The notes beneath the pieces were generated by a model. That model was given only the letters and a program-made list of their open reading frames with translations. It did not search any database and had not been told where the DNA came from. A stretch of DNA of 64,000 bases from Spirosoma aerolatum (GTDB lineage Bacteria; Bacteroidota; Bacteroidia; Cytophagales; Spirosomataceae). The DNA lies in assembly GCF_002056795.1 (NCBI RefSeq), contig NZ_CP020104.1:7449501-7513500 (forward strand). The letters are read 5' to 3'. Made by a program: the position numbers and the translations under genes. Positions 44,951 to 53,938 of this stretch are shown here, piece after piece (position 1 is the stretch's first letter; every line of letters starts with the position of its first letter).

Positions 44951-45066
44951 CTATTTCAACCTAGCTTACGGATTACCCCAACCCCCTAAAGGGGGTTCGG
45001 CCTCGCTCTATTCGATTTAGGCCCCCTTTAGGGGGTTGGGGTAATCCGTAAGCTAGGTTGAAATAG
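44951..45066. repeat. 45-bp perfect inverted repeat between convergent genes
   Basis: Bases 44951-44995 and 45022-45066 are exact reverse complements, with a 26-nt loop. The inner ends (CCCCCTAAAGGGGG) are themselves palindromic, so each arm can also fold alone. It separates the histone-like gene and the phytase gene, ends only four bases before the phytase stop codon, and may terminate both. Confidence 0.85.
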
Positions 45067-45070
45067 TTTC

Positions 45071-46108
45071 TTACTTAAGATCCTTCCCAGCAATGTCTTC
45101 CCAGCGATAATAATGGAACGTTTTGCCTTCCGACATGGCCACAAATAACCCGTGTGGAAACTGTTTACCAAGCGCTATATTCGTTACATCGGAGCCGTCG
45201 CTGACCTGAGCGGCTACTTTCACCACTTTCAGGAGCTTATGTTCGTTCGGCCGGCCGGGTTCGCCCTCACGTCGGAAAATATGGAATTGATTTGCCCCCT
45301 GATCCGATACAAGCAGATACCCCGTTTTAGGGCCTGTTTTATAAATAGAAATGCCTTCATGATCTTCCGCAAAACCGGTTTTGGCAAACAGAGCTAGTTC
45401 ATTATTTCCTCGTTCTGGGTCGGCATAGTATTTACGAACGCCAACGCCTTCGTCGGAATAGTAGACGTAGCCTAGTTCGTTATCGACTGCTATCGATTCA
45501 ATTTCCTTCTTACCGCTATAGGTGCCAAACTTCCGAATCAGCGTTGCTTTTACGTGGCCCGACCCATCATCCTCCAGCTTATACTGACCGATATAGGACC
45601 CCGTCGTAGGCCCCGTTTTTCGTCCTACCATGGCATACACTATACCGGATGGCGCCTTGTAAAGCGCAATGCCCATCAGATCGCGAAAGCCACTAGCCGT
45701 GTCGCCCACAAACATATCAAGCCCCCCCTTGTCGACAGGCTGCATGTCGGGCAGCGAAAAGATTCGGAGCTTATGCGTAAATCGTTCGGTAGTTACAGCA
45801 ATATCGGTAGGTTTCCCGGCTAATTTCAAACCGTAGGCAATGTCGACGTTGTTCGGGCGCTTCAGATCATGGACTTCCTTGACGATTTTCCCGTTCAGAT
45901 CGAAAACATACAGACCGCCATCCTGATCCTTATCGGTGCCGATAATCAGGCTTTTAGCGTGATCGGATGGATTGATCCAGATAGCCGGATCGTCGGTATC
46001 GTGACGAACGGTATCGGTAATAATGACTGGCTTGACCACCTGCTGCGCCGTTGACTGAGTTGACTGACAGGCAACCAGGGACAAGGTTATGACTAGATAA
46101 AACTTCAT
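45071..46108 (-). CDS. Beta-propeller 3-phytase, lipoprotein
   Basis: The 345-residue protein has a lipoprotein signal with lipobox LVAC (Cys14). The phytase beta-propeller is recognised from DTDDPAIWINP, GTDKDQDGGLYVFDLNG, KRPNNVDIAYG, IESIAVDNELGYVYYSDEG and EGISIY, which carry the calcium- and phosphate-site Asp/Glu/Lys residues of the family. It should release phosphate from phytate at the outer membrane or cell surface. It is last in a same-strand group with the beta-helix lipoprotein and the TonB receptor. Confidence 0.93.
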   Translation of the reverse strand: MKFYLVITLSLVACQSTQSTAQQVVKPVIITDTVRHDTDDPAIWINPSDHAKSLIIGTDKDQDGGLYVFDLNGKIVKEVHDLKRPNNVDIAYGLKLAGKPTDIAVTTERFTHKLRIFSLPDMQPVDKGGLDMFVGDTASGFRDLMGIALYKAPSGIVYAMVGRKTGPTTGSYIGQYKLEDDGSGHVKATLIRKFGTYSGKKEIESIAVDNELGYVYYSDEGVGVRKYYADPERGNNELALFAKTGFAEDHEGISIYKTGPKTGYLLVSDQGANQFHIFRREGEPGRPNEHKLLKVVKVAAQVSDGSDVTNIALGKQFPHGLFVAMSEGKTFHYYRWEDIAGKDLK

Positions 46109-46220
46109 GAATAGGCAAAAGTTACTACACAGCGATGCACCGAGAAATGACGAGATTCACCGAGATGTAAAGTGTATCTCCTTTTTCCTCTGCGCATCGC
46201 TGTGTCACAAGCATTTAAAT

Positions 46221-47486
46221 CTAGTTTGTTCCGAAAGCGCCAATCGTTGTCGAAGGAGCAGGCGATTTATACAGCGTACCATTGGCCAATGAAATACCAT
46301 CGGCATACAGGCGCGTAAAACTTGTGATGCCTTTTCCGATAGCTGGAGAACCGCTTTGTAGCCGGAAATCCCAGGCCGTGTTGAAAATGGCATTTTTAGA
46401 ATCGGTTGAGAGCGGGTAGTTTACGAATTTCGGATCGTTATCACCAACGGTTTTGCTGATCACATCATTGGTTCCGGTCAGAATTTCGGTCGAAGGCTGG
46501 AAGCCCGTTACACCATCCTGCGTATAGCCGTAATACAGGTTGTTACTCACTTTAGTCCGGTTGTCTTCTGGGTTTTTAGGATCACGTTTTACCCCGAAAC
46601 GGTCATTGGCCAGCAAATTATTGTATAGTTCGGCCCGAACGCCCACTTCTACCCAGATCGATCCTCCTTTGATGGTCGGACGACGCCAGCCAGCATTCAC
46701 AATCGTATTATTGTAGGCAACAACATACGCTTGCGGAGTGCGGTCGCCCGTGTTGGAAAGTTTGAGTGCGTTTGTGTTTGGGCTATAAATCAGGTTGTAA
46801 GCTACATCGGCCTGAACGCCCGATTTGATGTTGATGGCATCGCCACCCGATACACCCTGTGTGTAAATCTTGTTGTTGGCAATGATCACTTTACCACCCT
46901 CAATGTAGAAACCATCTTCGTTCTGATTGTTCAGGCGGCTATTAACGATCACCAGCTTGCCATTGACGTTCGAATAGTTGATGGCTGGAACGTGGTTACC
47001 AGCGGCCGCCTTGTATAAACCCGCTTTTACCGACGGTGAACTTTCTGTTGTTACGGCACCGCCATATTCGAGGATGGCATTGTCGAGCAGCAGTTCGGCG
47101 CAGGTAGGCGCGGCAATGAGGCCGCCCCACAGGCTACCCCACTGATTGGCGGTGGTTTTCCAGGCGTCGGGAACGGTAAACTTAACCGGGTTAGCCGAGG
47201 TTCCCATTACGTACAGGTTCCCTTTGATGATAAATTCTGGCTTTACGGTCGAATCACTGAAGACGATAGTAACGCCTTCTTCAATAACCAGCGACTGGCT
47301 GGCTGGAACCTGCAGGTGTCCCGTGATTTTGTAGGTGCTTCCTTTGGTCCAGGTGCCTGATACATCGCCCGAAACGGCGTCTTTCACAACAGGAGTCGGC
47401 GTTACCGTTTGATTCGAATCGTCGCTCTTTGAACAGCCGATCAAGACAGCCGCTGATAGCGCAGCCAGGATAAATACTTTTTTCAT
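46221..47486 (-). CDS. Parallel beta-helix lipoprotein
   Basis: The 421-residue protein has a lipoprotein signal (lipobox LIGC, Cys18). A VSGDVSGTWTKGSTYKI start and many short strand-turn repeats (KLVIVNSRLNNQNEDGFYIE, KVIIANNKIYTQ) indicate a right-handed parallel beta-helix. No catalytic residues were recognised. It lies directly downstream of the TonB receptor (60 nt) and 112 nt upstream of phytase, the position where surface substrate-binding lipoproteins (SusD-like role) are often found. The gene itself is not SusD-like. Confidence 0.8.
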   Translation of the reverse strand: MKKVFILAALSAAVLIGCSKSDDSNQTVTPTPVVKDAVSGDVSGTWTKGSTYKITGHLQVPASQSLVIEEGVTIVFSDSTVKPEFIIKGNLYVMGTSANPVKFTVPDAWKTTANQWGSLWGGLIAAPTCAELLLDNAILEYGGAVTTESSPSVKAGLYKAAAGNHVPAINYSNVNGKLVIVNSRLNNQNEDGFYIEGGKVIIANNKIYTQGVSGGDAINIKSGVQADVAYNLIYSPNTNALKLSNTGDRTPQAYVVAYNNTIVNAGWRRPTIKGGSIWVEVGVRAELYNNLLANDRFGVKRDPKNPEDNRTKVSNNLYYGYTQDGVTGFQPSTEILTGTNDVISKTVGDNDPKFVNYPLSTDSKNAIFNTAWDFRLQSGSPAIGKGITSFTRLYADGISLANGTLYKSPAPSTTIGAFGTN

Positions 47487-47545
47487 CGTTGTTTTGGTTA
47501 TGAATTTGTTTTCTTTTGTTGAGTGCAGCCGTGGCAGCGAAAAGG

Positions 47546-50350
47546 TTATAACTTGTAGCGGATGCCTAGCACATACGAGCGTTGGTAGAAATCACGGCGG
47601 ATGAGTGTCTTGCCCGATATGTCTTGGTTGGGGATGTCTGAATTTTTGCTGTTGACATTCTTGATGAAAATCTCCGTGGGTGTATTCAGTAGATTATTGG
47701 CTTTGGCAAATAGTAGGAATCCCCCGCCTGAACTGGCTCGGCCTGAACTGGCTCGGCCTGAACTGGCTCGGCCAAGTCGCTTTTCGAGCGAAGCATCCAT
47801 CTGGACAAAGCCTTTCTGATACAGATCGTTATCTACAAACTGCGATACGGTATTGATACGGCCACCCGTGTAGCTGGCGGCAAGCTGGCCATCGAAGCCG
47901 TGTTCGGTGTCTTTGTAGAGCAGCGACAGGTTAGCTACGTGTGCCGACTGGCCATACAACGCCCGCGTTTGATTGACCGTGATCGTTTCCAGATCGCCCT
48001 GTGTATTGCGGATACGCTTCGATTTGGGTGTGGTAATGCTGGAGTTTGTATAGGTGTAATTGGCCTTTATCCCCCATTGCCGGAAATACTTGATGGCATC
48101 CAGTTCCAGGCCGAAGTTGGTCGCATTACCGAAATTGCCCGGTCCGTAATACAAATCCTGACCGCGAATGGCGTCTTTTTGCAGCGTGTATTCGATCGGG
48201 TCCTGAATGTGCTTGTAGAAAAGACCGATCATAAACTGTTCCAGCGGACGTGGAAAAAACTCGTAGCGTAAATCCACATTGTCGGCAATGGCCCGCTTCA
48301 GATTAGGATTGCCCCGCTCCTGATACTCTTCGTTGACAATCCGGTAGGGGACAATCTCGAAAAAGCCAGGTCGGTTCAAGGACCGGAAGTACGACAGGCG
48401 CCAGTTGGTTTGCTCGGTAGGTCGATAGCGGACGTGCAGGCTGGGTAACAAATCGGTGTAAACCTGGCTACCGGTTGGGTTATCTTCACCAATCGGGAAT
48501 TTCATGGCGTAGTGCTGATCGGTATGCTCAACCCGTACCCCCCCCGTAATTTCGAGGGGTGTATCGGTGGTGCGGAATTGAAGGTAACCGGATGTCGTTT
48601 TCTCGCTGGCGTCGTAATTCAGGGCCGAGGCAACAGAGCCAAGGGGGTTCTGAATGGTCCAGACAATCTGGTTGTAATCACTGAAATCGACACCGTATTG
48701 GGCAAACGGGTTGCTTGGTCGAAGTGTGTAATTATTGTAAAAGTTAGTCCGTTGCTTATCACGGTATAGGCCACCGGCCAGCCATTCGACGGCTACACCC
48801 GCCAGGTTTGTTTTCAGCGTTAGGTTCAGATACCCCGCCAGATCCGTATCCGAGTTATGCTCCCATCGGCGTTGCCCATCCTGAACCGTCGTTCGTTTTT
48901 CAACAAAATTCTGGCGAATACCCAGCAAGGGTACATAGGTTTGATCGGGCACTTCGTTCGTCGCCGTCGAGTAAACGGTTGACCAGTTGATGCCAAAATT
49001 GGGCGTTAGCTGATGCGTTCCCTGAAGTGTGCTGTTGTAAATTTTCTGCTTCGTCAGTCGTGAGCGGGTTTCAAAACCCAGGGTTGCATTGCCCAGAACC
49101 GGATCGAAACCGCCAATGCCCAGTTCCGTCGATTTGGTTTCGCGGATTTGCTCATTGGCCAGGCTGATGAGTGCGTTGAACCACTGGATTTTATTTCGTT
49201 CATTAACCCGAAAGTCCATCTTGGCATGGATTCCATAGCGGGTTTGCCGTTCGGAGTACTCGCGCTCACTTTGTTTGTTGAGGGTAACACCCCGTAATGT
49301 ATCGACCACATCACCATTGAAAAACAGGCTGTTGCTGCCTCGATACGTATTTTGGAGACTACCTGCCAGCATGACTCCCAATTTGCGGTTGAAAAATCGG
49401 TTGCCAATGGCAAAACTACCGAGCAGATTGGGCGGTGGCGCTTGCCGGGTATAGGTTGTTGAGGCTTTGTTGAAGTCGGCAAATTTGGCGCTATACTGGC
49501 TTCCAAACTGCTCATAAGGCGACTGCGCATTGATGTGTTTGGTATCGAAACTAACGAATGGACGATTGGCAAACAGTTCGCTATAGCCCGTCGAAAGATT
49601 GGCCAGCATAGTGGGGTGGTCGGGCGCATCTTTCATCACCATATTGATGGCTCCACCAACGGCATCTCCCTCCATGCTTGGTGTCAGGGCTTTGTAGACT
49701 TCGAGTCGATCGAGCAGTTCGGCCGGGAAAATGTCGAGCGGGACGTAGCGGTAGCGGTTGTCAGGACTGGGAATTTTCACCCCGTTGACGAGTGTGTAAT
49801 TGTAGCGTTTGTCCATCCCCCGCAGAATGGCATACTGGCCGTCGCCATTGCTGTTCCGTTCAATCGAAATGCCCGAGACACGCTGTATGACATTGGCAAC
49901 GGTAAGATCGGGCGACAGTTCGATGGTACGGCCTGAGACAATGTTGGTAACCTGCAGCGCATTTCGTTCGAGATCGCGGGCCGTACGGTCGCTGGCTCCG
50001 TCGCGTTTGCCCTTCACTGTTACTTCGGTCAGTTGGCGATCTGTATCCGTTTCGAGGAGCAAATCTAGCGTAACTGTTTGGTCGTCAGTCGTAAGGACGA
50101 CATCACGACTCATGGTTCGGTAGGATACGTAGCTGATTCTGATTGTATGCTTGCCAATCGGTACATTCTTAATCAGAAAGGATCCATCCAGCCCTGATAC
50201 ATTGTAACGTTTAGTGTTTTCTATCAGTAATGTAGCTCCCACTACTGGCTGGCCCGTAGCCGCATCAATGGCCCTTCCCCGGATTGTGCCCGCCCAAACG
50301 CTTGAAGCAGTCAGTAGATAAAAACCAGCAATAAGTACAAGTCGATTCAT
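47546..50350 (-). CDS. TonB-dependent receptor with carboxypeptidase-like domain
   Basis: The 934-residue protein has a signal peptide (~1-20), then a carboxypeptidase-regulatory-like domain (GRAIDAATGQPVVGATLLI). The plug domain follows (GISIERNSNGDGQYAILRGM, then VYKALTPSMEGDAVGGAINM). The beta-barrel ends with a family-typical terminal strand (SYVLGIRYKL). Near the C-terminus a tandem SSGRA repeat is present. Neighbouring phytase and beta-helix genes suggest import of phytate, inositol phosphates or another phosphate-related ligand, although this is inferred. Transcription probably starts from the promoter at 50415-50447. Confidence 0.94.
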   Translation of the reverse strand: MNRLVLIAGFYLLTASSVWAGTIRGRAIDAATGQPVVGATLLIENTKRYNVSGLDGSFLIKNVPIGKHTIRISYVSYRTMSRDVVLTTDDQTVTLDLLLETDTDRQLTEVTVKGKRDGASDRTARDLERNALQVTNIVSGRTIELSPDLTVANVIQRVSGISIERNSNGDGQYAILRGMDKRYNYTLVNGVKIPSPDNRYRYVPLDIFPAELLDRLEVYKALTPSMEGDAVGGAINMVMKDAPDHPTMLANLSTGYSELFANRPFVSFDTKHINAQSPYEQFGSQYSAKFADFNKASTTYTRQAPPPNLLGSFAIGNRFFNRKLGVMLAGSLQNTYRGSNSLFFNGDVVDTLRGVTLNKQSEREYSERQTRYGIHAKMDFRVNERNKIQWFNALISLANEQIRETKSTELGIGGFDPVLGNATLGFETRSRLTKQKIYNSTLQGTHQLTPNFGINWSTVYSTATNEVPDQTYVPLLGIRQNFVEKRTTVQDGQRRWEHNSDTDLAGYLNLTLKTNLAGVAVEWLAGGLYRDKQRTNFYNNYTLRPSNPFAQYGVDFSDYNQIVWTIQNPLGSVASALNYDASEKTTSGYLQFRTTDTPLEITGGVRVEHTDQHYAMKFPIGEDNPTGSQVYTDLLPSLHVRYRPTEQTNWRLSYFRSLNRPGFFEIVPYRIVNEEYQERGNPNLKRAIADNVDLRYEFFPRPLEQFMIGLFYKHIQDPIEYTLQKDAIRGQDLYYGPGNFGNATNFGLELDAIKYFRQWGIKANYTYTNSSITTPKSKRIRNTQGDLETITVNQTRALYGQSAHVANLSLLYKDTEHGFDGQLAASYTGGRINTVSQFVDNDLYQKGFVQMDASLEKRLGRASSGRASSGRASSGGGFLLFAKANNLLNTPTEIFIKNVNSKNSDIPNQDISGKTLIRRDFYQRSYVLGIRYKL
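47726..47770 (-). repeat. 15-bp tandem repeat inside the TonB receptor gene
   Basis: Three perfect copies of GCCTGAACTGGCTCG encode repeated SSGRA units in an exposed loop near the end of the barrel. The unit is a multiple of three, so copy changes keep the frame. Confidence 0.9.
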
Positions 50351-50414
50351 TTGGTTTCCTGAAGAAGGTATCCTCTATGTTGCAACCACTCAATTCCATT
50401 TGTGATGGATGCCG

Positions 50415-50447
50415 CAAAGGTGAAGGCAGGAGAGAGAACCAGACAAA
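50415..50447 (-). promoter_or_regulatory. Predicted TonB-receptor promoter
   Basis: On the minus strand TTTG (50444-50447) is followed after 21 nt by CACCTTTG (50415-50422), one base from the -7 consensus TAnnTTTG. It lies 64 nt before the start codon. Confidence 0.5.
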
Positions 50448-50627
50448 TTTGACCCGTGAACAAAAAGGCAACAAGCCTGTCAGGGCCGTATACAACCAGG
50501 CAACACAGCTACCATTCGACACTTAATATTCTGGATTTCAACGGATTAATAGCACATTGAAACGCCATTATCTTATTATTAACAATGTGTTTCCTAATTG
50601 TGAAGCCGAACAGTGTTCTTTTAAATG

Positions 50628-52319
50628 TTATAGTTTTTCAGGAGAGGATTGTACTGACGCTGGAAACCGCTGAATGAAGGCGGAGAGTGATTCACCCTCG
50701 GCGAGGCTTATTTTCTTGCGTAATCGGTAACGGGCAACGCGTAGACTATCGGGCGAAATACCCAACAGCGTAGCTACGTCTGTCGAGTTGATATTCATCT
50801 TTAGTAGCGCAATAAGCCGCAGGTCAGTGGCCGTCAGGTCGGAGAACTGCTGGGTTAACGAATGGAAGAAATCGGGGTGTACCTGGTCGAAAATAGTACG
50901 GAAGTCGTCCCAGTATTTATCCTGGTTGAAACTCAGATCGATTTTCTGGGCCAGTTGCCGGAGTAGTTTTTTCTGATCGCGTTTGTCGTCTTTAAGGATA
51001 GCCGTCAGATCATTTTTTAGTTCTTCCAGCACCTGGTTTTTCTGAATAATCTGTAATGTATGAGCCGTTAACTCTTTGCTTTTCAGTTCTAGCTGGCTTT
51101 TCAGGTTGACTTCTTCCAGTTGTCTGTTCTTTAACTCGGCCTGAATGAGTTCATGCTGGGTGCGGAATATCTCCTGATTTTGCTGATGAAGCGCCTGCTG
51201 GTTTCGGAGCTTTAGCCGTTGCCGACTGATAATTACCGCCCCTAAAATGCCGATCAGCAGCAACACCACTACGGTAGCAATAATGATAATGAGATCGGTA
51301 CGCTTCCGGGCATTAAGTTGCTCGATCTCACTGTCTTTTCGCTCTACTTCATACAGCGTTTGGAGTAAGGTTATCTGGTGATTGTTTTCGATACCGTAGA
51401 TCTCATCGGTCAAATCCCGACTGCGCTCAATGTAATTATAGGCACTATCGGGTTGGTTCATCAGCCGGTAGGTTTTGGCAATGTCGCGGAGGGCAGCACT
51501 AAGCTGGTATAACTCCCCCTTTTGTTGCGACATACGCAGGGCCTTTCGGGAATACGCCAAACCTTCTTGGTATTTACCTGTTTTTCGAAACACATCGCCC
51601 AGATTGTTCAGAATTTCGAGTTGGCTGATTTCGTCATGGGTTTTCTGAGCAAGGACCAGGGCTTTTTGGTAATAATAATGCGCTGAGTCGTACCGGGCTT
51701 CATCCTCAAAAATACTCCCCAGGTTTTCGTAAATCTTGGTGAGACTACTTGTATCCCCTGCAGCAAGACTATGCGTGAAAGCCAGTCTCTGATACCGATA
51801 GGCCAGGTTAGGCGACTGTCGTTTTTCGTAGATGTGGCCAATATTGGCGTAGGTTTGAGCCAAGCCAACGGAGTTACGTTGCTGCTGATAGAAGGACAAC
51901 GCTTCATTAAACTGGGCTAAAGCCTGATCGACCTGCTCATTGTAGTAATACACCGTGCCTAGCTCATTCCGATTTCGGGCCAGCCGGTTGGCATCGTTCT
52001 CGGCTAAAAAGATTTTTTGCGCCTGCAACAGAAAATCGATGGCCTGCGCATAGTTGCCTTGATGGTAGAAAAGCAGACCAATTTGTTGAAGTGATTCGCC
52101 TTCGGATCGTTTATCCTGTCGATTGATTGCCTGATCTAACCGGGCTTTGATGGCCCGGTAAACTGAATCGGGGTATTGCCGGGACAATTGTTCGGTGGTG
52201 CTAAGATTCTGGGCAAGGCAGTTGGCTGCTGCATAGGTTAACAGAACCAGCAGGACTAGCCAATCAGGCTTCAGGAGCGTAGGCTTCGACCAGAAACGTA
52301 TACGTAGACACATCCTCAA
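50628..52319 (-). CDS. TPR-repeat transmembrane regulator with C-terminal HTH
   Basis: The 563-residue protein has a signal-like N-terminus (~18-38, LLVLLTYAAANCLAQ). Multiple TPR repeats follow (~70-310: AIDFLLQAQKIFLAENDANR, NIGHIYEKRQSP, NNLGDVFRKTGKYQEGLAYS), then one membrane helix (LIIIIATVVVLLLIGILG, ~345-362) and a coiled coil. The cytoplasmic HTH (LTATDLRLIALLKMNINSTD, VATLLGISPDSLRVARYR) is of the LuxR-like type. This class is common in Bacteroidota and often sits beside transport loci. It is upstream of the TonB receptor on the same strand and may control the phosphate-related genes. Confidence 0.88.
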   Translation of the reverse strand: MRMCLRIRFWSKPTLLKPDWLVLLVLLTYAAANCLAQNLSTTEQLSRQYPDSVYRAIKARLDQAINRQDKRSEGESLQQIGLLFYHQGNYAQAIDFLLQAQKIFLAENDANRLARNRNELGTVYYYNEQVDQALAQFNEALSFYQQQRNSVGLAQTYANIGHIYEKRQSPNLAYRYQRLAFTHSLAAGDTSSLTKIYENLGSIFEDEARYDSAHYYYQKALVLAQKTHDEISQLEILNNLGDVFRKTGKYQEGLAYSRKALRMSQQKGELYQLSAALRDIAKTYRLMNQPDSAYNYIERSRDLTDEIYGIENNHQITLLQTLYEVERKDSEIEQLNARKRTDLIIIIATVVVLLLIGILGAVIISRQRLKLRNQQALHQQNQEIFRTQHELIQAELKNRQLEEVNLKSQLELKSKELTAHTLQIIQKNQVLEELKNDLTAILKDDKRDQKKLLRQLAQKIDLSFNQDKYWDDFRTIFDQVHPDFFHSLTQQFSDLTATDLRLIALLKMNINSTDVATLLGISPDSLRVARYRLRKKISLAEGESLSAFIQRFPASVQSSPEKL

Positions 52320-52400
52320 CTAGGCTAGGCAATAACTCTATAAAAATAGAGGCTTATCGACCAATTACTATAAACTTTTTCTGACCAGTTCAGCGCAGCC

Positions 52401-52428
52401 AAAAAAGCCACTCCCAATCGGAAGCGGC
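52401..52428 (-). terminator. Terminator downstream of the phytase-like lipoprotein gene
   Basis: On the minus strand GCCGCTTCC-GATT-GGGAGTGGC folds with two mismatches and is followed by TTTTTT. It lies 24 nt after the stop codon at 52452. Confidence 0.75.
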
Positions 52429-52451
52429 TTTTAATCTACTAACAGAAGTCG

Positions 52452-53762
52452 TTATCGGAGTGGCGTCGGTAAGGTTACAAAATAGATTCGGTTGACATCG
52501 ACCTTACCTGTTGCCGGTAAAATTTTTGCAGTGAAGCCATTCTGCCCGTTATCAACTACGCCAAAATCGTCGTCGTTCGAAATGGCCAGTATATTATTGC
52601 CAATCAGGGCCATACCTTCGGCTTTGTCGTGCGGATAAACAGGGTTGAATCCAGCCAGAATATCAAATACGAGGGTTTTAGTAACAGGGGTGATTCCCGC
52701 ATTCTGTAAACCCGTTTTGTCTTTCAACTGCTCCACCGTCAGGCCGCCGAATAGTTTGCCGTTTGTGCCATTGGCTGGGTCCGAGATATCGGTTGCTCCA
52801 GCCAGATCAATTTTAAAGACTCGCTTGAACGTAGCGGGTTTGGTTGGGTTGCCGCCGTAATCGCCGTCGCGCTCCAGCGTCAGGAAGGTCGTGTTGGTGA
52901 TGGCCGCAATTTCACTACAGCCCGTCAGGCTGGCATTTTCCATCAAATAAGCATATTGCTTTGTAGCACCGCTAGCAATATCGAATGTTATAACGCGAAG
53001 GACCACCGAACCCGACACGGCTCCTGAACTGGGATTGTAGAGCGGCGACTGCATTAGACCAACCAATGTCTTGCCATCGGGCGTAATCGTCAGACCTTCC
53101 ATGCCCCGGTTAGGTCGGCGAGTAGCCAGCACTTTGGGCAATGTACGGCCACCCGCACCCGTCCCGAATGGGTTGATCCGTTCAATGGTTTTGCCGCTGG
53201 CATCGAAGTGTACAATGTGGGGACCGTACTCGTCACTCACCCAGAAGCTACCGTCCGAAGCCAGGACCATACCTTCGGAATCAAGTCCGTCAGCATTTGG
53301 AGCGATTGGCTGGCCGTTTAAGTCGAGAGCCGTTTCTCCCGTACTACCCTGACCCGATGGATTAGGTAAGCCGGTTAGTAATTGGCCGGAGGCATTTTTC
53401 AGCAAAATGATCCTATCCAAAACCAGTTGATTTCCAACTACATGGAACTGACCAATTTGTGGAGTAAAATCTGACTTGCCGAAGATGATGGAGTTGGCGG
53501 CCTGGCCGGCTGCATTAGGGCCACGGTCGGTCAATAAGTAAAATACGTTTGGGTCTTTTGGGTCGGGAGCCAGGGCTGAGCCGAAACCGCCATTATAAAT
53601 GGTTGTCCCATTGGGCGAAACAGCCAGTGTTTTAGGATTGGAAGCCTCGGAGAAGGTTGGATAGGCGACAAGGGAGGGAATGCGGTGGTCGTCGCAACCC
53701 GCTACGAGTAAGCTACCAACAACAACGGTGGCTACTAAAGAGGATATAGAACGTGTTTGCAT
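52452..53762 (-). CDS. Phytase-like/esterase-like lipoprotein
   Basis: ATG at 53762 (MQTRSISSLVATVVVGSLLVAGC) gives 436 residues with lipobox LVAGC; the upstream in-frame ATG is less fitting. The PF13449-type phytase-like domain is recognised from YNGGFGSALAPDPKDPNVFYLL, split motifs DSEGMVLASDGSFWVSDEYG, GMEGLTITPDGKTL, GCSEIAAITNT and KAEGMALIGNN, which carry its conserved acidic residues. The predicted reaction is hydrolysis of phosphate esters or related compounds. Together with the beta-propeller phytase and the metallophosphoesterase it suggests an organic-phosphate locus. A good promoter is visible upstream. Confidence 0.9.
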   Translation of the reverse strand: MQTRSISSLVATVVVGSLLVAGCDDHRIPSLVAYPTFSEASNPKTLAVSPNGTTIYNGGFGSALAPDPKDPNVFYLLTDRGPNAAGQAANSIIFGKSDFTPQIGQFHVVGNQLVLDRIILLKNASGQLLTGLPNPSGQGSTGETALDLNGQPIAPNADGLDSEGMVLASDGSFWVSDEYGPHIVHFDASGKTIERINPFGTGAGGRTLPKVLATRRPNRGMEGLTITPDGKTLVGLMQSPLYNPSSGAVSGSVVLRVITFDIASGATKQYAYLMENASLTGCSEIAAITNTTFLTLERDGDYGGNPTKPATFKRVFKIDLAGATDISDPANGTNGKLFGGLTVEQLKDKTGLQNAGITPVTKTLVFDILAGFNPVYPHDKAEGMALIGNNILAISNDDDFGVVDNGQNGFTAKILPATGKVDVNRIYFVTLPTPLR

Positions 53763-53789
53763 AGAGACATATAGTGTTTGATAAATGCA

Positions 53790-53817
53790 CAAAACTATAG
53801 CATCCCATATTATCCAA
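53790..53817 (-). promoter_or_regulatory. Predicted promoter of the phytase-like gene
   Basis: On the minus strand TTG (53815-53817) is followed after 17 nt by TAGTTTTG (53790-53797), which matches TAnnTTTG exactly. The start codon is 27 nt downstream. Confidence 0.6.
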
Positions 53818-53938
53818 ATGTGATATAAGGGGTAGATATATTAAGCCAGTTTTAATTTTTAACAACCTGGTAAGCAGGCATTTGTGATTTTGAGAAAAGG
53901 GTTACTTAACCCCAGAATTATCACGCATCCATTAGTAC

